Position numbers and translations under genes: made by a program. A DNA stretch of 64,000 nt from Rhizobium leguminosarum (GTDB taxonomy: Bacteria > Pseudomonadota > Alphaproteobacteria > Rhizobiales > Rhizobiaceae): contig NZ_CP025017.1 in assembly GCF_002953715.1 (NCBI RefSeq), forward strand, positions 215,540 through 279,539, read 5' to 3'. Positions 52,644 through 61,589 of the stretch are shown here, piece after piece. The stretch's first letter is position 1, and the number at the start of each line of letters is the position of its first letter. A model generated the notes under the pieces. It ran no database searches and was not told where the DNA came from. It saw only the letters and a program-made list of their open reading frames with translations.

Positions 52644-52876
52644 GAGGTCCTTCACCTCATTGCCTGGACGGATGTGCCGATGAGGCCCCTTCCCTCGTTC
52701 TTCAACGATCTTGCCATAAATGCCGGCAAGTCCCTGGGTGAACGAGACTGCGCAAGATATCACCCGATCGGGCGACGCTCGCTGCCTTGCCTCTACTTAG
52801 ACATTTATGCAGCAATCGAAATGGTGCGATCGTTGCAATTGGCGGAACCATCATCGTGAAAACGAGCGGCGCTGAT

Positions 52877-54064
52877 ATGGATCATGTCGACATCATTGAT
52901 GCTGTCTATCAGGCTGCGGTCCGTTCAGAATTATGGCCGGATACCCTATGCATGATCGTTGATTACGTGGGCGCTGTCGCCGGAAATATTGTCTATCAGG
53001 CGCCCGATGGTCGCGGCAGCTTTTTGATCCCCGGCCGCATGCGTGAAGATTTGAATGCGCTCTACCTTCAGCATTACACGGGAAACCCCTATGCCCGCGC
53101 ATTCGAGAAGGTAAAGCCGGGTGAGATTGCAGTCGGCAATACATTGATCGATGCAGAGGCCGTCCGGCATTCGGCGTTTTATGCCGATATCTGCGCGCCT
53201 CAGCATATCTTCAATCAGCTCTTCCTGCCGCATGCCAGCCTGCACGAGCGGGGAGGTATCGGCGGTGTCGCTCTTTTCCTGTCTCGTCAGCAAGACGAAC
53301 GCGCCGTCGAAGCGGCTGAAAGGCTGAAGCTGCTAAGTCCGCATATGGCGCGGGCAATCGATCTTTCCTTTCAGGTAAACCGGATCGCCCGTGCACCCGA
53401 ATTGCCGCAACGGCTGATCGATGCAATCGGTGATGCGGCCGTGCTGATCGATAGTCGGGGTGCAGTCCTTCTCTTGAATGCGGCGGCCGAAGCACTGCTC
53501 AAGCAGGCCGACGGCATTTTCCTCAGCCGATCCGAGAGGCCCTCGCTTGCAGCCCATATTCCAGAGACATCCACCCGTCTAGTGAACGCCATTCGCCAGG
53601 CGTTGCTGATAGCCGATGGTGAAGACACGCCTTTCGAAGGGGCGTTGTCGATCTCTCGGCCATCGGGTTTGCCACCTTATCTGGTGATGATCACGCCGCT
53701 TGCACCGACAGCGGTTTCCATATGGGATGCGGTTGACAGCGGAGCGCGTGTCCTCATTCATATCGTCGATCCGGAAGCAAAGACGCGCCGGCAAGCGCAA
53801 CAACTGCAACACATCTTTGGCCTGACCGAAGCCGAAACCAGGGTCGCCGCGCTGATCGGCAGCGGAATGAATTTGCCCGAGATTGCCCGGGTTCTTGGAA
53901 TTTCGTCCAACACGGCAAAAACACATACGGGCCGATGCTTTGGCAAAACGGGGGTACGATCCCAGGCGGCTCTCGCCAGGCTCATCGCCTCTATCCCGAT
54001 CGCCGGAAACAGGGCGGCGGCGCCGTCCCGGGCGCAGGGGAAGAGCCCTTCGCGGCAATCGTAA
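52877..54064 (+). CDS. LuxR-family HTH regulator
   Basis: A 395-residue regulator with a C-terminal LuxR/GerE helix-turn-helix (FGLTEAETRVAALIGSGMNL then EIARVLGISSNTAKTHTGRC). The N-terminal part (about 1-300) contains a PAS-like region around DAIGDAAVLIDSRGAVLLLN but no acyl-homoserine-lactone signature that I recognise. It is an orphan regulator with no cognate synthase in view. The start is chosen at MDHVDI; a GTG 21 bases upstream is possible. Confidence 0.85.
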   Translation: MDHVDIIDAVYQAAVRSELWPDTLCMIVDYVGAVAGNIVYQAPDGRGSFLIPGRMREDLNALYLQHYTGNPYARAFEKVKPGEIAVGNTLIDAEAVRHSAFYADICAPQHIFNQLFLPHASLHERGGIGGVALFLSRQQDERAVEAAERLKLLSPHMARAIDLSFQVNRIARAPELPQRLIDAIGDAAVLIDSRGAVLLLNAAAEALLKQADGIFLSRSERPSLAAHIPETSTRLVNAIRQALLIADGEDTPFEGALSISRPSGLPPYLVMITPLAPTAVSIWDAVDSGARVLIHIVDPEAKTRRQAQQLQHIFGLTEAETRVAALIGSGMNLPEIARVLGISSNTAKTHTGRCFGKTGVRSQAALARLIASIPIAGNRAAAPSRAQGKSPSRQS

Positions 54065-54192
54065 TTATATGCCGGTTCATACGCGATATGATCTGAAAGT
54101 CCGCTGCGCGACCTCACAGACCAAGTCGATTTTCCTGAATTGCTGCTCACTCCCTGCACAAAATCTGCAATCCGGCGCGGCATTCTTCCGCC

Positions 54193-54387
54193 ATGAGCGA
54201 GAACGACATCCCCCCTCGCGCCACACCGTCCGCTTTGCCGGATCGACTCCGCAATGACGGATGGTGGCTGACGGAGGCGGGCTGGCCCCGAGGAATCCGT
54301 GCCGAGGAAATCTCCGTAAGCATGCTCATCGTGATCGAAAAGTGGCATTTACGAGAGGAGCGCCAATGGACACAACCGACACTCTGA
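54193..54387 (+). CDS. Small hypothetical protein upstream of the membrane protein gene
   Basis: A 64-residue protein (MSENDIPPRATPSALPDRL, then WWLTEAGWPRGIRAEEISVS) of unknown function. It overlaps the start of the following membrane protein by 22 bases, which would permit translational coupling. The aromatic-rich centre suggests a real protein, but evidence is limited. Confidence 0.45.
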   Translation: MSENDIPPRATPSALPDRLRNDGWWLTEAGWPRGIRAEEISVSMLIVIEKWHLREERQWTQPTL

Positions 54388-55856
54388 CAGAACCGATGCC
54401 GATCAGGCGTGGCAGTGGTCGGATTGCCACACTGTTTGCGCTGGTGGCGCTGGCTGATTTTCTGATCTTTGGTGAGATGCCTGGGATAAACCTTTTCCTG
54501 TTTGCGCTTGCCGTCTGTGCCGGCATTCTCCTTTCGGCCGGGAAGATCCGGGCGTCGTCAATGGCTGCTCTCCTGTTTGGTTTTTCGGTTATGGCGTCGG
54601 CACCTCTGCTGGAAGCGCCCTCATTAACCGGCATCAGCCTTTGCTTCAGCGCGCTGATAGCGGTTGCTCTCGCCGGCGCCAGACTTATGCCTCGCAGTCT
54701 CACCGGTCTGCCACTAGTGTTTCTCCGTTTCGCTCTTGTTATCCCCTTGCGGCTTGCCGACGATATTAGGAAATATCTTAGGACGCCGGCCAAACGGTTC
54801 TCCTTCACCGTCGTTCGGCAGGGCGTCGGCCTCTGGATCATGCCGCTGGTTCTCGCCGCAGTCTTCGTGTTCCTCTTTGCGGCTGCGAACCCGCTTATCG
54901 AGATCACGTTGCGCAGTATCCGTTTTGCCGTTCTGTTGCAGTTTCTTGATCTTTGGCGGATCGGCTTCTGGATGATGATCGCCGCTGTGGTCTGGGCGCT
55001 GTTGCTGCCGCGCCTAAAGCGTCGCACCGCAAGGTCGCGAGCCGACAGGGCCTTCATGATCGTGCCCATCAGAAACGCACCGCTCGGCCATGCCTCGCTG
55101 TTGCGCTCGCTGATCCTGTTCAACGCAGTCTTTGCCGTGCAGACACTTCTCGATCTCGTCTATCTCTGGGGCGGCGCGGATTTGCCCGATCACATGAGCC
55201 ATGCCGAATATGCTCATCGCGGCGCCTATCCGCTGATTGCGACGGCACTTCTTGCCGCCGGTTTCGTCCTCCTCGCCATACGGCGCGGCGGCCCCGGTGA
55301 TCATAGTGCGCTGATCCGCGGCCTCGTTCACGCCTGGATCGGCCAGAACATCCTTCTCTGCCTGTCGTCGATGCTGAGGCTCGGGCTTTACGTCGAGGTC
55401 TATTCGCTGACGGAACTGCGTGTCGCCGCCGGTCTCTGGATGGGTATCGTTGCCATCGGGCTTGTCTTGATCCTGCTGCGCATTCTGCTCAACCGATCCA
55501 ATGAGTGGCTGATCGCCGCCAACCTCGCCTCCCTCATCGCCGCGCTCTATATCAGCGCCTTCATCGATTTTTCGGCTGTGATCGCCCGCTTCAATGTCGC
55601 CCACAGCCAGGAAATCAGCCAGGAAGGTCCGCCGCTCGACCTCGATTATCTCTCCTCGCTCGGTCCTTCCGTCATTCCGGCGCTCGACCTCTACCTCCTC
55701 AAGCTGCCGGATCACCTGATTGACCAGAGGAGCCAAGCGGTGACAGTTCGGTACTACCTCGCCAGGAATTTTGAGATGCGCCGGCGGGACTGGCGGAGCT
55801 GGACCTTCCGGGCGGCGCGGCTGGAGAGTTATCTTCTGGCTCCCATTGCAAGATAG
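54366..55856 (+). CDS. DUF4173/DUF4153-like multi-spanning membrane protein
   Basis: A 496-residue inner-membrane protein with about ten to eleven hydrophobic segments, from VALADFLIFGEMPGINLF in the first, through VLAAVFVFLFAAANPLIEI, to WMGIVAIGLVLILLRILL near the end. The layout resembles the DUF4173/DUF4153 families of unknown function. ATG 54366 follows GAGAGGAGCGCC. A two-component system follows after about 45 bases on the same strand and may sense or control it, by inference. Confidence 0.8.
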   Translation: MDTTDTLTEPMPIRRGSGRIATLFALVALADFLIFGEMPGINLFLFALAVCAGILLSAGKIRASSMAALLFGFSVMASAPLLEAPSLTGISLCFSALIAVALAGARLMPRSLTGLPLVFLRFALVIPLRLADDIRKYLRTPAKRFSFTVVRQGVGLWIMPLVLAAVFVFLFAAANPLIEITLRSIRFAVLLQFLDLWRIGFWMMIAAVVWALLLPRLKRRTARSRADRAFMIVPIRNAPLGHASLLRSLILFNAVFAVQTLLDLVYLWGGADLPDHMSHAEYAHRGAYPLIATALLAAGFVLLAIRRGGPGDHSALIRGLVHAWIGQNILLCLSSMLRLGLYVEVYSLTELRVAAGLWMGIVAIGLVLILLRILLNRSNEWLIAANLASLIAALYISAFIDFSAVIARFNVAHSQEISQEGPPLDLDYLSSLGPSVIPALDLYLLKLPDHLIDQRSQAVTVRYYLARNFEMRRRDWRSWTFRAARLESYLLAPIAR

Positions 55857-55903
55857 AACGAGAACGACAACAACAGGCACGACAAAACAATGCAGGACTG
55901 GTG

Positions 55904-56608
55904 ATGGCGCCACGCATTCTCGTCGTCGATGACGAACCTCACATCCGCGACGTGATCTGCTTCGCCCTCGAGCGCGCCGGCCTGGCATGGTTGGCAGTTC
56001 GCAACGGCACCGAGGCGATGACCGCCTTCCGCCGCGGCAGCATCGATCTCATCATCCTCGATATTGGCATGCCCGACATGGATGGCCTGGACGTCTGCCG
56101 CCAGATCCGCAAGACATCGGGATTGCCGATCCTGTTTCTTTCGGCGCGCGACGAAGAGATCGACAGGGTGCTGGGTCTCGAAATCGGCGGGGACGACTAT
56201 GTCACCAAACCTTTCAGCCCGCGCGAACTCATCGCGCGGGTCAAGGCGATTTTGAAGCGTAGCGGCAATGGGGCAGAGCCTGAGAGACGCCACGCCACGC
56301 TTGTCGCCGGCGCGCTCAGCCTCGATCGCGGCGCCAGGACAGTGACGTTTCGTGATAGCGAGATCGCCATGACGGCGCTCGAATTCGCAATCCTGGATGC
56401 ACTATTGTCGCGCCCCGATATGGTCTTCAGCCGCGAACAACTGATGGAGGCGGCCTATGGCGCCGGTACCTATGTCGCCGACCGGACGATCGATAGTCAT
56501 ATCCGGAACATCCGGGCCAAATTCCTGGCGGCCGGCGGCCAGGGGGTCATCGCAACCGTTCACGGGATCGGCTTCAAACTCGGCAGCGAGATCGGGAGGC
56601 AGGCCTGA
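55904..56608 (+). CDS. OmpR/PhoB-type response regulator
   Basis: A 234-residue two-domain regulator. The receiver domain has the acidic pair DDE near the N-terminus, phospho-acceptor aspartate in LIILDIGMPDMDG, the S/T in LFLSARD and lysine in VTKPFSP. The C-terminal winged helix has REQLMEAAYGAGTYVADRTI and SHIRNIRAKF. Start at ATG 55904; a GTG three bases earlier is possible. Its stop overlaps the kinase start. Confidence 0.93.
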   Translation: MAPRILVVDDEPHIRDVICFALERAGLAWLAVRNGTEAMTAFRRGSIDLIILDIGMPDMDGLDVCRQIRKTSGLPILFLSARDEEIDRVLGLEIGGDDYVTKPFSPRELIARVKAILKRSGNGAEPERRHATLVAGALSLDRGARTVTFRDSEIAMTALEFAILDALLSRPDMVFSREQLMEAAYGAGTYVADRTIDSHIRNIRAKFLAAGGQGVIATVHGIGFKLGSEIGRQA

Positions 56609-57621
56609 TGCCGGCGCCGAAGGTCAGGACGAAATGGCGGCCGGCGCTGGCGCTGGTCGTCTATGCCGTGCTTCTCGCCGTCATGGCGCTGCCGGTCCTG
56701 ATCGTCATCTGGTTTCGCACTGTCGAGGCGAGCTCGCACCGGATGGCGCCGGCGGAAATCATTGCCCTGGCTTTCGCCTTCTTGCTGACGCTTGGCGTTG
56801 CCTATGTGCTGACGCGCACCATCACCGGACCGATCGACGCCTTGATCGCCCGCACGGACGAGATCGCCCGCGGCGGCAAGGCGGCGATCCGGCCGCTTGA
56901 AAGCTACGGAACGCGCGAGATCGCGGTGCTGTCGCAAAGCTTCCTCGATCTTGCCGGAAAACTGGTCGATCGCACCGAATATATCAGCTCCTTTGCCGCC
57001 CATGTCTCCCACGAACTGAAATCGCCGCTGACGGCCATCCGGGGTGCGGCAGAACTTTTGCGCGACGATGACGCCGAGAGACCGATGACGAAGGCGCAGC
57101 GTCTGCACTTTCTCGACAACATCGTCGCCGACGCCGTCCGGCTCGATGCATTGCTGCAGCGGCTGAGAGAGCTTGCACAAGCGGAATCGTCGGTGGCCGA
57201 AGGCAGAAGCAGCGTCGCAGACATCATATCCTCACTGCGCGAGCGATTTCCCGCCCTGGATATTTCCGGCTGGGGAGATGCGGAAATACCAATTGCTCTT
57301 CCTCCCGAGGCAGCCGGCATCGTCTTTGCCAACCTTGCTGAAAACGCCCTTCAGCACGGCGCCACGCTGTTGGAACTTGGAGTATCGGCCGGCGCCCGAA
57401 CAGCCATCATTCTTGTCCGTGACGACGGCACCGGTATTTCCGAGGCAAATCGCCAACGCATCTTTCAGCCGTTCTTCTCAACCCGCCGCGAGCACGGCGG
57501 TACCGGCATGGGCCTCGGTATCGTCCGCGCGATGCTGAGCTCCCATGGCGGTACGATCCGCCTGCTGCCGACGACCGGCGCCGGTGCCGAGTTCGAAATC
57601 ACCATCCCGGGACCGAGCTGA
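56608..57621 (+). CDS. Sensor histidine kinase
   Basis: A 337-residue membrane kinase. Two transmembrane segments (about 12-34 and 48-70) flank a very short periplasmic loop, then HAMP, then the dimerisation domain with the phosphorylated histidine in HVSHELKSPLTAIRGAAE, the N-box LAENALQHGATLLELG, and ATP-lid motifs DDGTGISEANRQRIFQPFF and GTGMGLGIVRAML. The short loop suggests sensing in the membrane or by a partner, possibly the DUF4173-like protein. Confidence 0.93.
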   Translation: MPAPKVRTKWRPALALVVYAVLLAVMALPVLIVIWFRTVEASSHRMAPAEIIALAFAFLLTLGVAYVLTRTITGPIDALIARTDEIARGGKAAIRPLESYGTREIAVLSQSFLDLAGKLVDRTEYISSFAAHVSHELKSPLTAIRGAAELLRDDDAERPMTKAQRLHFLDNIVADAVRLDALLQRLRELAQAESSVAEGRSSVADIISSLRERFPALDISGWGDAEIPIALPPEAAGIVFANLAENALQHGATLLELGVSAGARTAIILVRDDGTGISEANRQRIFQPFFSTRREHGGTGMGLGIVRAMLSSHGGTIRLLPTTGAGAEFEITIPGPS

Positions 57622-57708
57622 CGTTCCAGAGACTGATGGGAGCACTGCTCGGTAAGGCGATCCCGGCGCTACCCCGTCCTGAGCAAGGCATGTCGTCAAG
57701 CGAGTGGA

Positions 57709-58308
57709 TCAGTTTCCAGGCTCTATCGCCGTCAATGCAGCCTGCGCGATGACATCTGCAATGCGTTTGGACAGCGCCGGGTCGGAAGCAGCGCGGGCGA
57801 GGGTCACACCGCCACTGAGCATGGCGAGCAGCAAGATCGCCTGATCTTCCCGGCGCCTTTCGGATTGACCCGGTATCTCACCCTCCGGCAAGCCGACCGC
57901 AACTTCCTCGATGAGACGTTTGAGTTCTGCCGTATAGGCGCTTCGTGTTTCATCGTCTGCGCGCATCACGTCGGGGGAAAGGCTCGGCAGAGCGCAGCTC
58001 TCGCCCAGATCGCAGGTTCTTTTATAGCCGAGATAGTAACCGACGAATGTCGTCAGCCAGTCTTTCGGTTCACTGGCCTTTAGCGCCGCAATTCCTTGCC
58101 GCAGCTCTTCGAGGCCCGCCAGCACGGCGGTGCGAAAGGCTTCGCCCTTCGACTTGAAATGTCCGTAGAAGGCACCGTTGGTCACGCCTGCCGCCTTGGT
58201 CAATGCATCGATGCCTGCGCCGCCATAGCCTTCCTGTCTGAAAACCCGTCCGGCCGCCGCAATGACGCGCGTTCGGGTCTCCTGCTTATGTTCGGCACTG
58301 TATCGCAT
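57709..58308 (-). CDS. TetR family transcriptional regulator
   Basis: A 199-residue TetR regulator with the N-terminal helix-turn-helix (VIAAAGRVFRQEGYGGAGID, ALTKAAGVTNGAFYGHFKSK), and a C-terminal ligand domain. It is divergent from the tautomerase-like gene, with repeated AGAG(T/C)G(A/G)TC motifs between. It probably represses that gene and itself in response to an unknown small molecule. Confidence 0.92.
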   Translation of the reverse strand: MRYSAEHKQETRTRVIAAAGRVFRQEGYGGAGIDALTKAAGVTNGAFYGHFKSKGEAFRTAVLAGLEELRQGIAALKASEPKDWLTTFVGYYLGYKRTCDLGESCALPSLSPDVMRADDETRSAYTAELKRLIEEVAVGLPEGEIPGQSERRREDQAILLLAMLSGGVTLARAASDPALSKRIADVIAQAALTAIEPGN

Positions 58309-58322
58309 GTATGTCCCTTTTG

Positions 58323-58384
58323 AGAGTGATCACTCTTTATGCCTTGCTAAGAGAGTGGTCGATGTGTATGCATAAAGAGCGATC
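58323..58384. promoter_or_regulatory. Candidate TetR operators
   Basis: The 14-bp perfect palindrome AGAGTGATCACTCT lies at 58323-58336. Two further related nonamers, AGAGTGGTC (58352-58360) and AGAGCGATC (58376-58384), follow in the divergent promoter region between TetR and the tautomerase-like gene. Binding is inferred. Confidence 0.55.
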
Positions 58385-58428
58385 GGTATATATCAAAAGC
58401 GGTCACGGTTCAAACAAGGAGATATACG

Positions 58429-58857
58429 ATGCCCATCACCCTCACCCTACCTGAAGGCCTGCTCTCACAGGAGGCCCAGGCGCAAGCCTTTGCCGGATTG
58501 ACAGACGCGTTGCTCGATGCCGCGGGCTTGACCGGTAACGCTTTCATGACGGCCAACGTCATCGGCACCATCAACGTGCTGCCGCGCGATCATGTGCTTG
58601 CTGCGGGAAAGCCGATCGCCGCGGCCTTCATCGAACTCAAGCTGCCCGAGATGGCGCTGGCGAGTGCCGAGGCCAAACAGGCCTTCTTCGAAAAAGCGGC
58701 CGATGTCATCGAACAGGCCGCCGAAGGCCGGCTCAAGCGCGAACATATATGGTCGAACATCGTCTACGCGCCTGAAGGGGCCTGGGGTATCGCCGGCCGC
58801 AGCTATAACAATGCCGATCTCGTCGGCGCCATCCGGGGTGCGGTTGCCGCCTCGTAA
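58429..58857 (+). CDS. Tautomerase-like protein (MIF/4-OT superfamily)
   Basis: A 142-residue protein beginning MPITLTLPEG. The proline at position 2 becomes the N-terminus after Met removal and is the general base in this superfamily. The length is about that of a two-unit tautomerase. Likely arginine partners are in PRDHVLAAGK and KREHIWSN. It catalyses keto-enol type reactions on an unknown substrate. AACAAGGAGATATACG precedes the ATG, and TetR operator-like sites lie upstream. Confidence 0.75.
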   Translation: MPITLTLPEGLLSQEAQAQAFAGLTDALLDAAGLTGNAFMTANVIGTINVLPRDHVLAAGKPIAAAFIELKLPEMALASAEAKQAFFEKAADVIEQAAEGRLKREHIWSNIVYAPEGAWGIAGRSYNNADLVGAIRGAVAAS

Positions 58858-58952
58858 CGATCGCGGCGTACGCTCGGAAATCTCAAACTTGATGCAACGC
58901 CGGGCCGGCGACACCAAGACGTCGCGGTCCGGCGCCTTGACGGAGCCAAGCC

Positions 58953-59393
58953 ATGCAGCTTGCCAACTATCTGTTCTTTTCCACCGGTTGCGAAGAGGCG
59001 CTTGCTTTCTACACCGAATGCGGGCTTGGCCAGATCACGCAATTGAAGCGCCACGGCGCAGACGGGATGCCCGTTGCCACCGACGTCATGCGGGGCAAGG
59101 TGCTGCATGCCCGCTTCGAAGGACCCGATGTTCTTTTCTTCGCTTCGGACAATCATGATGCCGAGCCGATGCGAGGCTCCGCCCACATGCTGATCATGGA
59201 CGACCGCGACAGTACCGACAGCCTCTTCGCACGGCTGGCCGAGGGCGGCAAGATCACGACACCACTCGCCGTCCAGCCATGGGGAAGCTATTATGGCAAG
59301 CTCACGGATCGCTTTGGTGTCCAGTGGATGCTCGATTGCCTAGAGCATAATGCCGAAAAGTGTGAGCGGTTTTCGGACGGCATCATGCTCTAA
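58953..59393 (+). CDS. VOC family protein (PhnB/glyoxalase-like) with a repeat-encoded tail
   Basis: A 146-residue vicinal-oxygen-chelate fold protein of the PhnB type (NYLFFSTGCEEALAFYTE, FGVQWMLDC). The family normally ends soon after WMLD; here the frame continues into repeat copy 3 and adds LEHNAEKCERFSDGIML, about 17 residues. So the last part is not ancestral to the domain. Weak ribosome-binding site before ATG 58953 (GGAGCCAAGCC). Function unknown; PhnB-like proteins rarely have a defined substrate. Confidence 0.85.
   Translation: MQLANYLFFSTGCEEALAFYTECGLGQITQLKRHGADGMPVATDVMRGKVLHARFEGPDVLFFASDNHDAEPMRGSAHMLIMDDRDSTDSLFARLAEGGKITTPLAVQPWGSYYGKLTDRFGVQWMLDCLEHNAEKCERFSDGIML
59341..59390 (+). 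repeat. Rhizobial-type palindromic repeat, copy 3
   Basis: A 50-bp copy of the same element as at 22959 and 28023, with two substitutions visible (GCATAATG and GACGGCATC). Unlike the other copies, its leading TAG is out of frame with the preceding gene, so the gene reads through it. Confidence 0.85.
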
Positions 59394-59403
59394 CTCTTTA
59401 ATT

Positions 59404-59455
59404 TAGAACAGGATTCAGATTTTAGGCCGACCCGGCCTAAAATCATCCTGTTCTA
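59404..59455. repeat. Palindromic module beside repeat copy 3
   Basis: TAGAACAGGAT at one end and ATCCTGTTCTA at the other enclose ATTTTAGGCC / GGCCTAAAAT around GACCC, forming a long hairpin. Same arrangement as the module beside copy 1. Confidence 0.65.
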
Positions 59456-59642
59456 CCGTAACCATGTGCTGTCTACACACGAGTGCGAGACGATAATCGC
59501 ACCGATACATGCGAAAGTCGGCGCCTGGTCGCAATCATTCAGAACATCGTGAGCAGAGGACAATCGGCAGGATGGCAAAGGGGAAACTCGCCCCCAACTA
59601 AGCGGCTGCGAGCCACCCTCCCCCCAATCCCGTCTTCGCGTT

Positions 59643-60407
59643 TCAGCGCGTCGTATAACCGCCGTCGATAACCAGCACTTCGCCGGTGACATAACTTGCC
59701 GCTGCCGAACAGAGGAACAATGCGGCACCCGCCACCTCCTCCGGCTGCCCGACGCGTCCCATCGGGGTCATGCTGCGCCAAGTCGGGAACCAGTCGGGAT
59801 TGTCGATACCGCCGCGCGACAAATCGGTCTCGATATAGCCCGGGGCGATGGCGTTGACGCGGATGTTTTCAGCGGCAACCTCGCTGGCGAGGCTCTTCGT
59901 CATCATGTGGACCGCCGCCTTGGAAGTGTTATAGGCGACCTGGTTCTGCGGAATGTTGGACACGATCCCCGACATCGAGCCGATATTGAGGATGACGCCG
60001 CCGCCCTGGCGCCGCATAGGTGTGAGTGCGGCGCGGCAGGCGCGGAAGACGGAGTCGACATTGACGGTCATGATCTCGCGCCAGATGGCATCGGAGAACT
60101 CGCCGCTGTCGCCATGAATGGCGATACCGGCATTGTTGACGAGGATGTCGAGCCGCCCCGCCCGTGAGAGGGTCTCAGTGACGAGTTCGTCGGCAGCACT
60201 TTCCTTCATCAGGTCGGCGGCAACGAAATCGCAATCGACGCCGGCCTTGGAAAGCCGGTCTTCCGCCGCTGCATTGCGGGTTCGGCCCGTGATGATCACT
60301 TTGGCGCCCGCCTCGCCGAGCGCCTCGGCGATGGCAAGCCCGATGCCGCGCGTGCCGCCGGTCACCAATGCCACCTGTCCGTTCAGGCGAAATCTGTCGA
60401 AGATCAT
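59643..60407 (-). CDS. SDR family oxidoreductase
   Basis: A 254-residue classical short-chain dehydrogenase: TGGTRGIGLAIAEALG (residues 17-32), NNAGIAI, the serine region ILNIGSMSGIVS, the catalytic YNTSK, and C-terminal EVLVIDGGYTTR. The ATG at 60407 lacks its own Shine-Dalgarno; it overlaps the TGA of a short leader frame with a strong ribosome-binding site, so it is probably translated by coupling. Substrate unknown. Confidence 0.9.
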   Translation of the reverse strand: MIFDRFRLNGQVALVTGGTRGIGLAIAEALGEAGAKVIITGRTRNAAAEDRLSKAGVDCDFVAADLMKESAADELVTETLSRAGRLDILVNNAGIAIHGDSGEFSDAIWREIMTVNVDSVFRACRAALTPMRRQGGGVILNIGSMSGIVSNIPQNQVAYNTSKAAVHMMTKSLASEVAAENIRVNAIAPGYIETDLSRGGIDNPDWFPTWRSMTPMGRVGQPEEVAGAALFLCSAAASYVTGEVLVIDGGYTTR

Positions 60408-60484
60408 GGCCGGGGATAGCCATGCGCCTTCGTTGCGAAAGATTCGCCCGGCCGGATCTGAATGACTTCCAAGTCAGGTTCCAT
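60404..60484 (-). CDS. Short leader reading frame (26 codons) coupled to the SDR gene
   Basis: GGAGGAGGAGACA precedes ATG 60484, giving MEPDLEVIQIRPGESFATKA then HGYPRP before a TGA that overlaps the SDR start as ATGA. The peptide resembles the beginning of an AraC/cupin-type regulator, so it could be the truncated 5' end of such a gene, or a true leader peptide. Too short to be certain. Confidence 0.5.
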   Translation of the reverse strand: MEPDLEVIQIRPGESFATKAHGYPRP

Positions 60485-60684
60485 TGTCTCCTCCTCCGAG
60501 GACGGTTCCAGGCCCGCCAGCCAAATTCCCTTTTTGGCTTTATTGTTGAAGGGGAGTGTAGTGGGCTCGTGTCACGCCCGCCACCACGATTCCCGGCTAA
60601 AACCGATACTTTTTTGACAATTGACGCTGCGCAGCCGGCGTAAAGACGACAACAATCCGCATGCACATCGTCCAACGGCGTGTC

Positions 60685-61443
60685 TCAGGCCGCCAAGGCG
60701 GCAATCACGTTTCTGACCAGCGCGGAAGAGGACAGCCGGCTCGTGGCGCAGCTCGGAGCGCCGATCGCGCCGACGCGCACGGAAACGCCACCACGCGCAT
60801 TGGCGATCGCAAACATCGACTCGTCGGTCAGATCATCGCCGATAGTAATCGGGCAGCGGCTCTTGAAGGGGTCGGACTGGAAGAACCGTTCCAGCGCATC
60901 GCCCTTGCTCGACCGTGCCGGACGCAGTTCGAATACCATCTTGCCGAGCTGCAATGCCCAGTTCGGCCCGGCGAGCTCCGCATAGTAGTGCATGCGGTCT
61001 TCGAGCACCTTTTCATATTCGGGCGCGAGCCGGTAATGGGCGGCAACGGCCGCACCCTTATCCTCGATCAAGACTCCAGGATAGTGCTCGGCTTCCGCGG
61101 TCAGCGCATGCTTCAGCGCCTGAAACTCAGCTGTCGCCTCGACCGTCTGCATGCCCGCAGCGTTCCTGATTTCGGCGCCGTGAAGGCCTGCCGTCGGAAA
61201 TTCAAAGGGTTTGAACAGCTCGTCTGCATAAGCAAGTGATCGTCCGGTGACCAGCGCCAGGGCGCCTCCGAGCTTGTTCGACAGGCGATGAAGTTGTCCG
61301 GGAAGCGCTTCTGGGACCTCGATCGCATCCGGTGTGGGCGCAAGATTGAGCAGCGTCCCGTCGATATCGAGAAACATCGCCCAGTGGTCGGGCTCTTCCA
61401 AGACCAGTGAAAGCATTTCCTGAGTAGCGTCGTCGTCGTGCAC
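60685..61443 (-). CDS. otsB: Trehalose-6-phosphate phosphatase (OtsB)
   Basis: A HAD-superfamily phosphatase of about 252 residues that makes trehalose from trehalose-6-phosphate. Motif I is FLDIDGTLLNLAP, with nucleophile and acid-base aspartates. Motif II is LVTGRSLAYAD. The family's GLHGAEIR and the Mg-binding GDDLTDESMF follow. I take GTG 61443 as start because GGAGA lies just before; a TTG 21 bases upstream or an ATG 27 bases downstream are alternatives. No otsA is nearby. A permuted ROK kinase is divergent. Confidence 0.9.
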   Translation of the reverse strand: MHDDDATQEMLSLVLEEPDHWAMFLDIDGTLLNLAPTPDAIEVPEALPGQLHRLSNKLGGALALVTGRSLAYADELFKPFEFPTAGLHGAEIRNAAGMQTVEATAEFQALKHALTAEAEHYPGVLIEDKGAAVAAHYRLAPEYEKVLEDRMHYYAELAGPNWALQLGKMVFELRPARSSKGDALERFFQSDPFKSRCPITIGDDLTDESMFAIANARGGVSVRVGAIGAPSCATSRLSSSALVRNVIAALAA

Positions 61444-61589
61444 GGCATTCTCCAAACTCTGCAACCATTGAAGCTAGGTCGCCGGCCGACAAGGACAAGG
61501 TGGCTTTTCAGACTCCGGAACATCCTGAGGCTAGTCCGCGTTGTATCTCGCCGCCCCGTTCGAGCACTCGCGCCGTAGAAGGTACCTTG

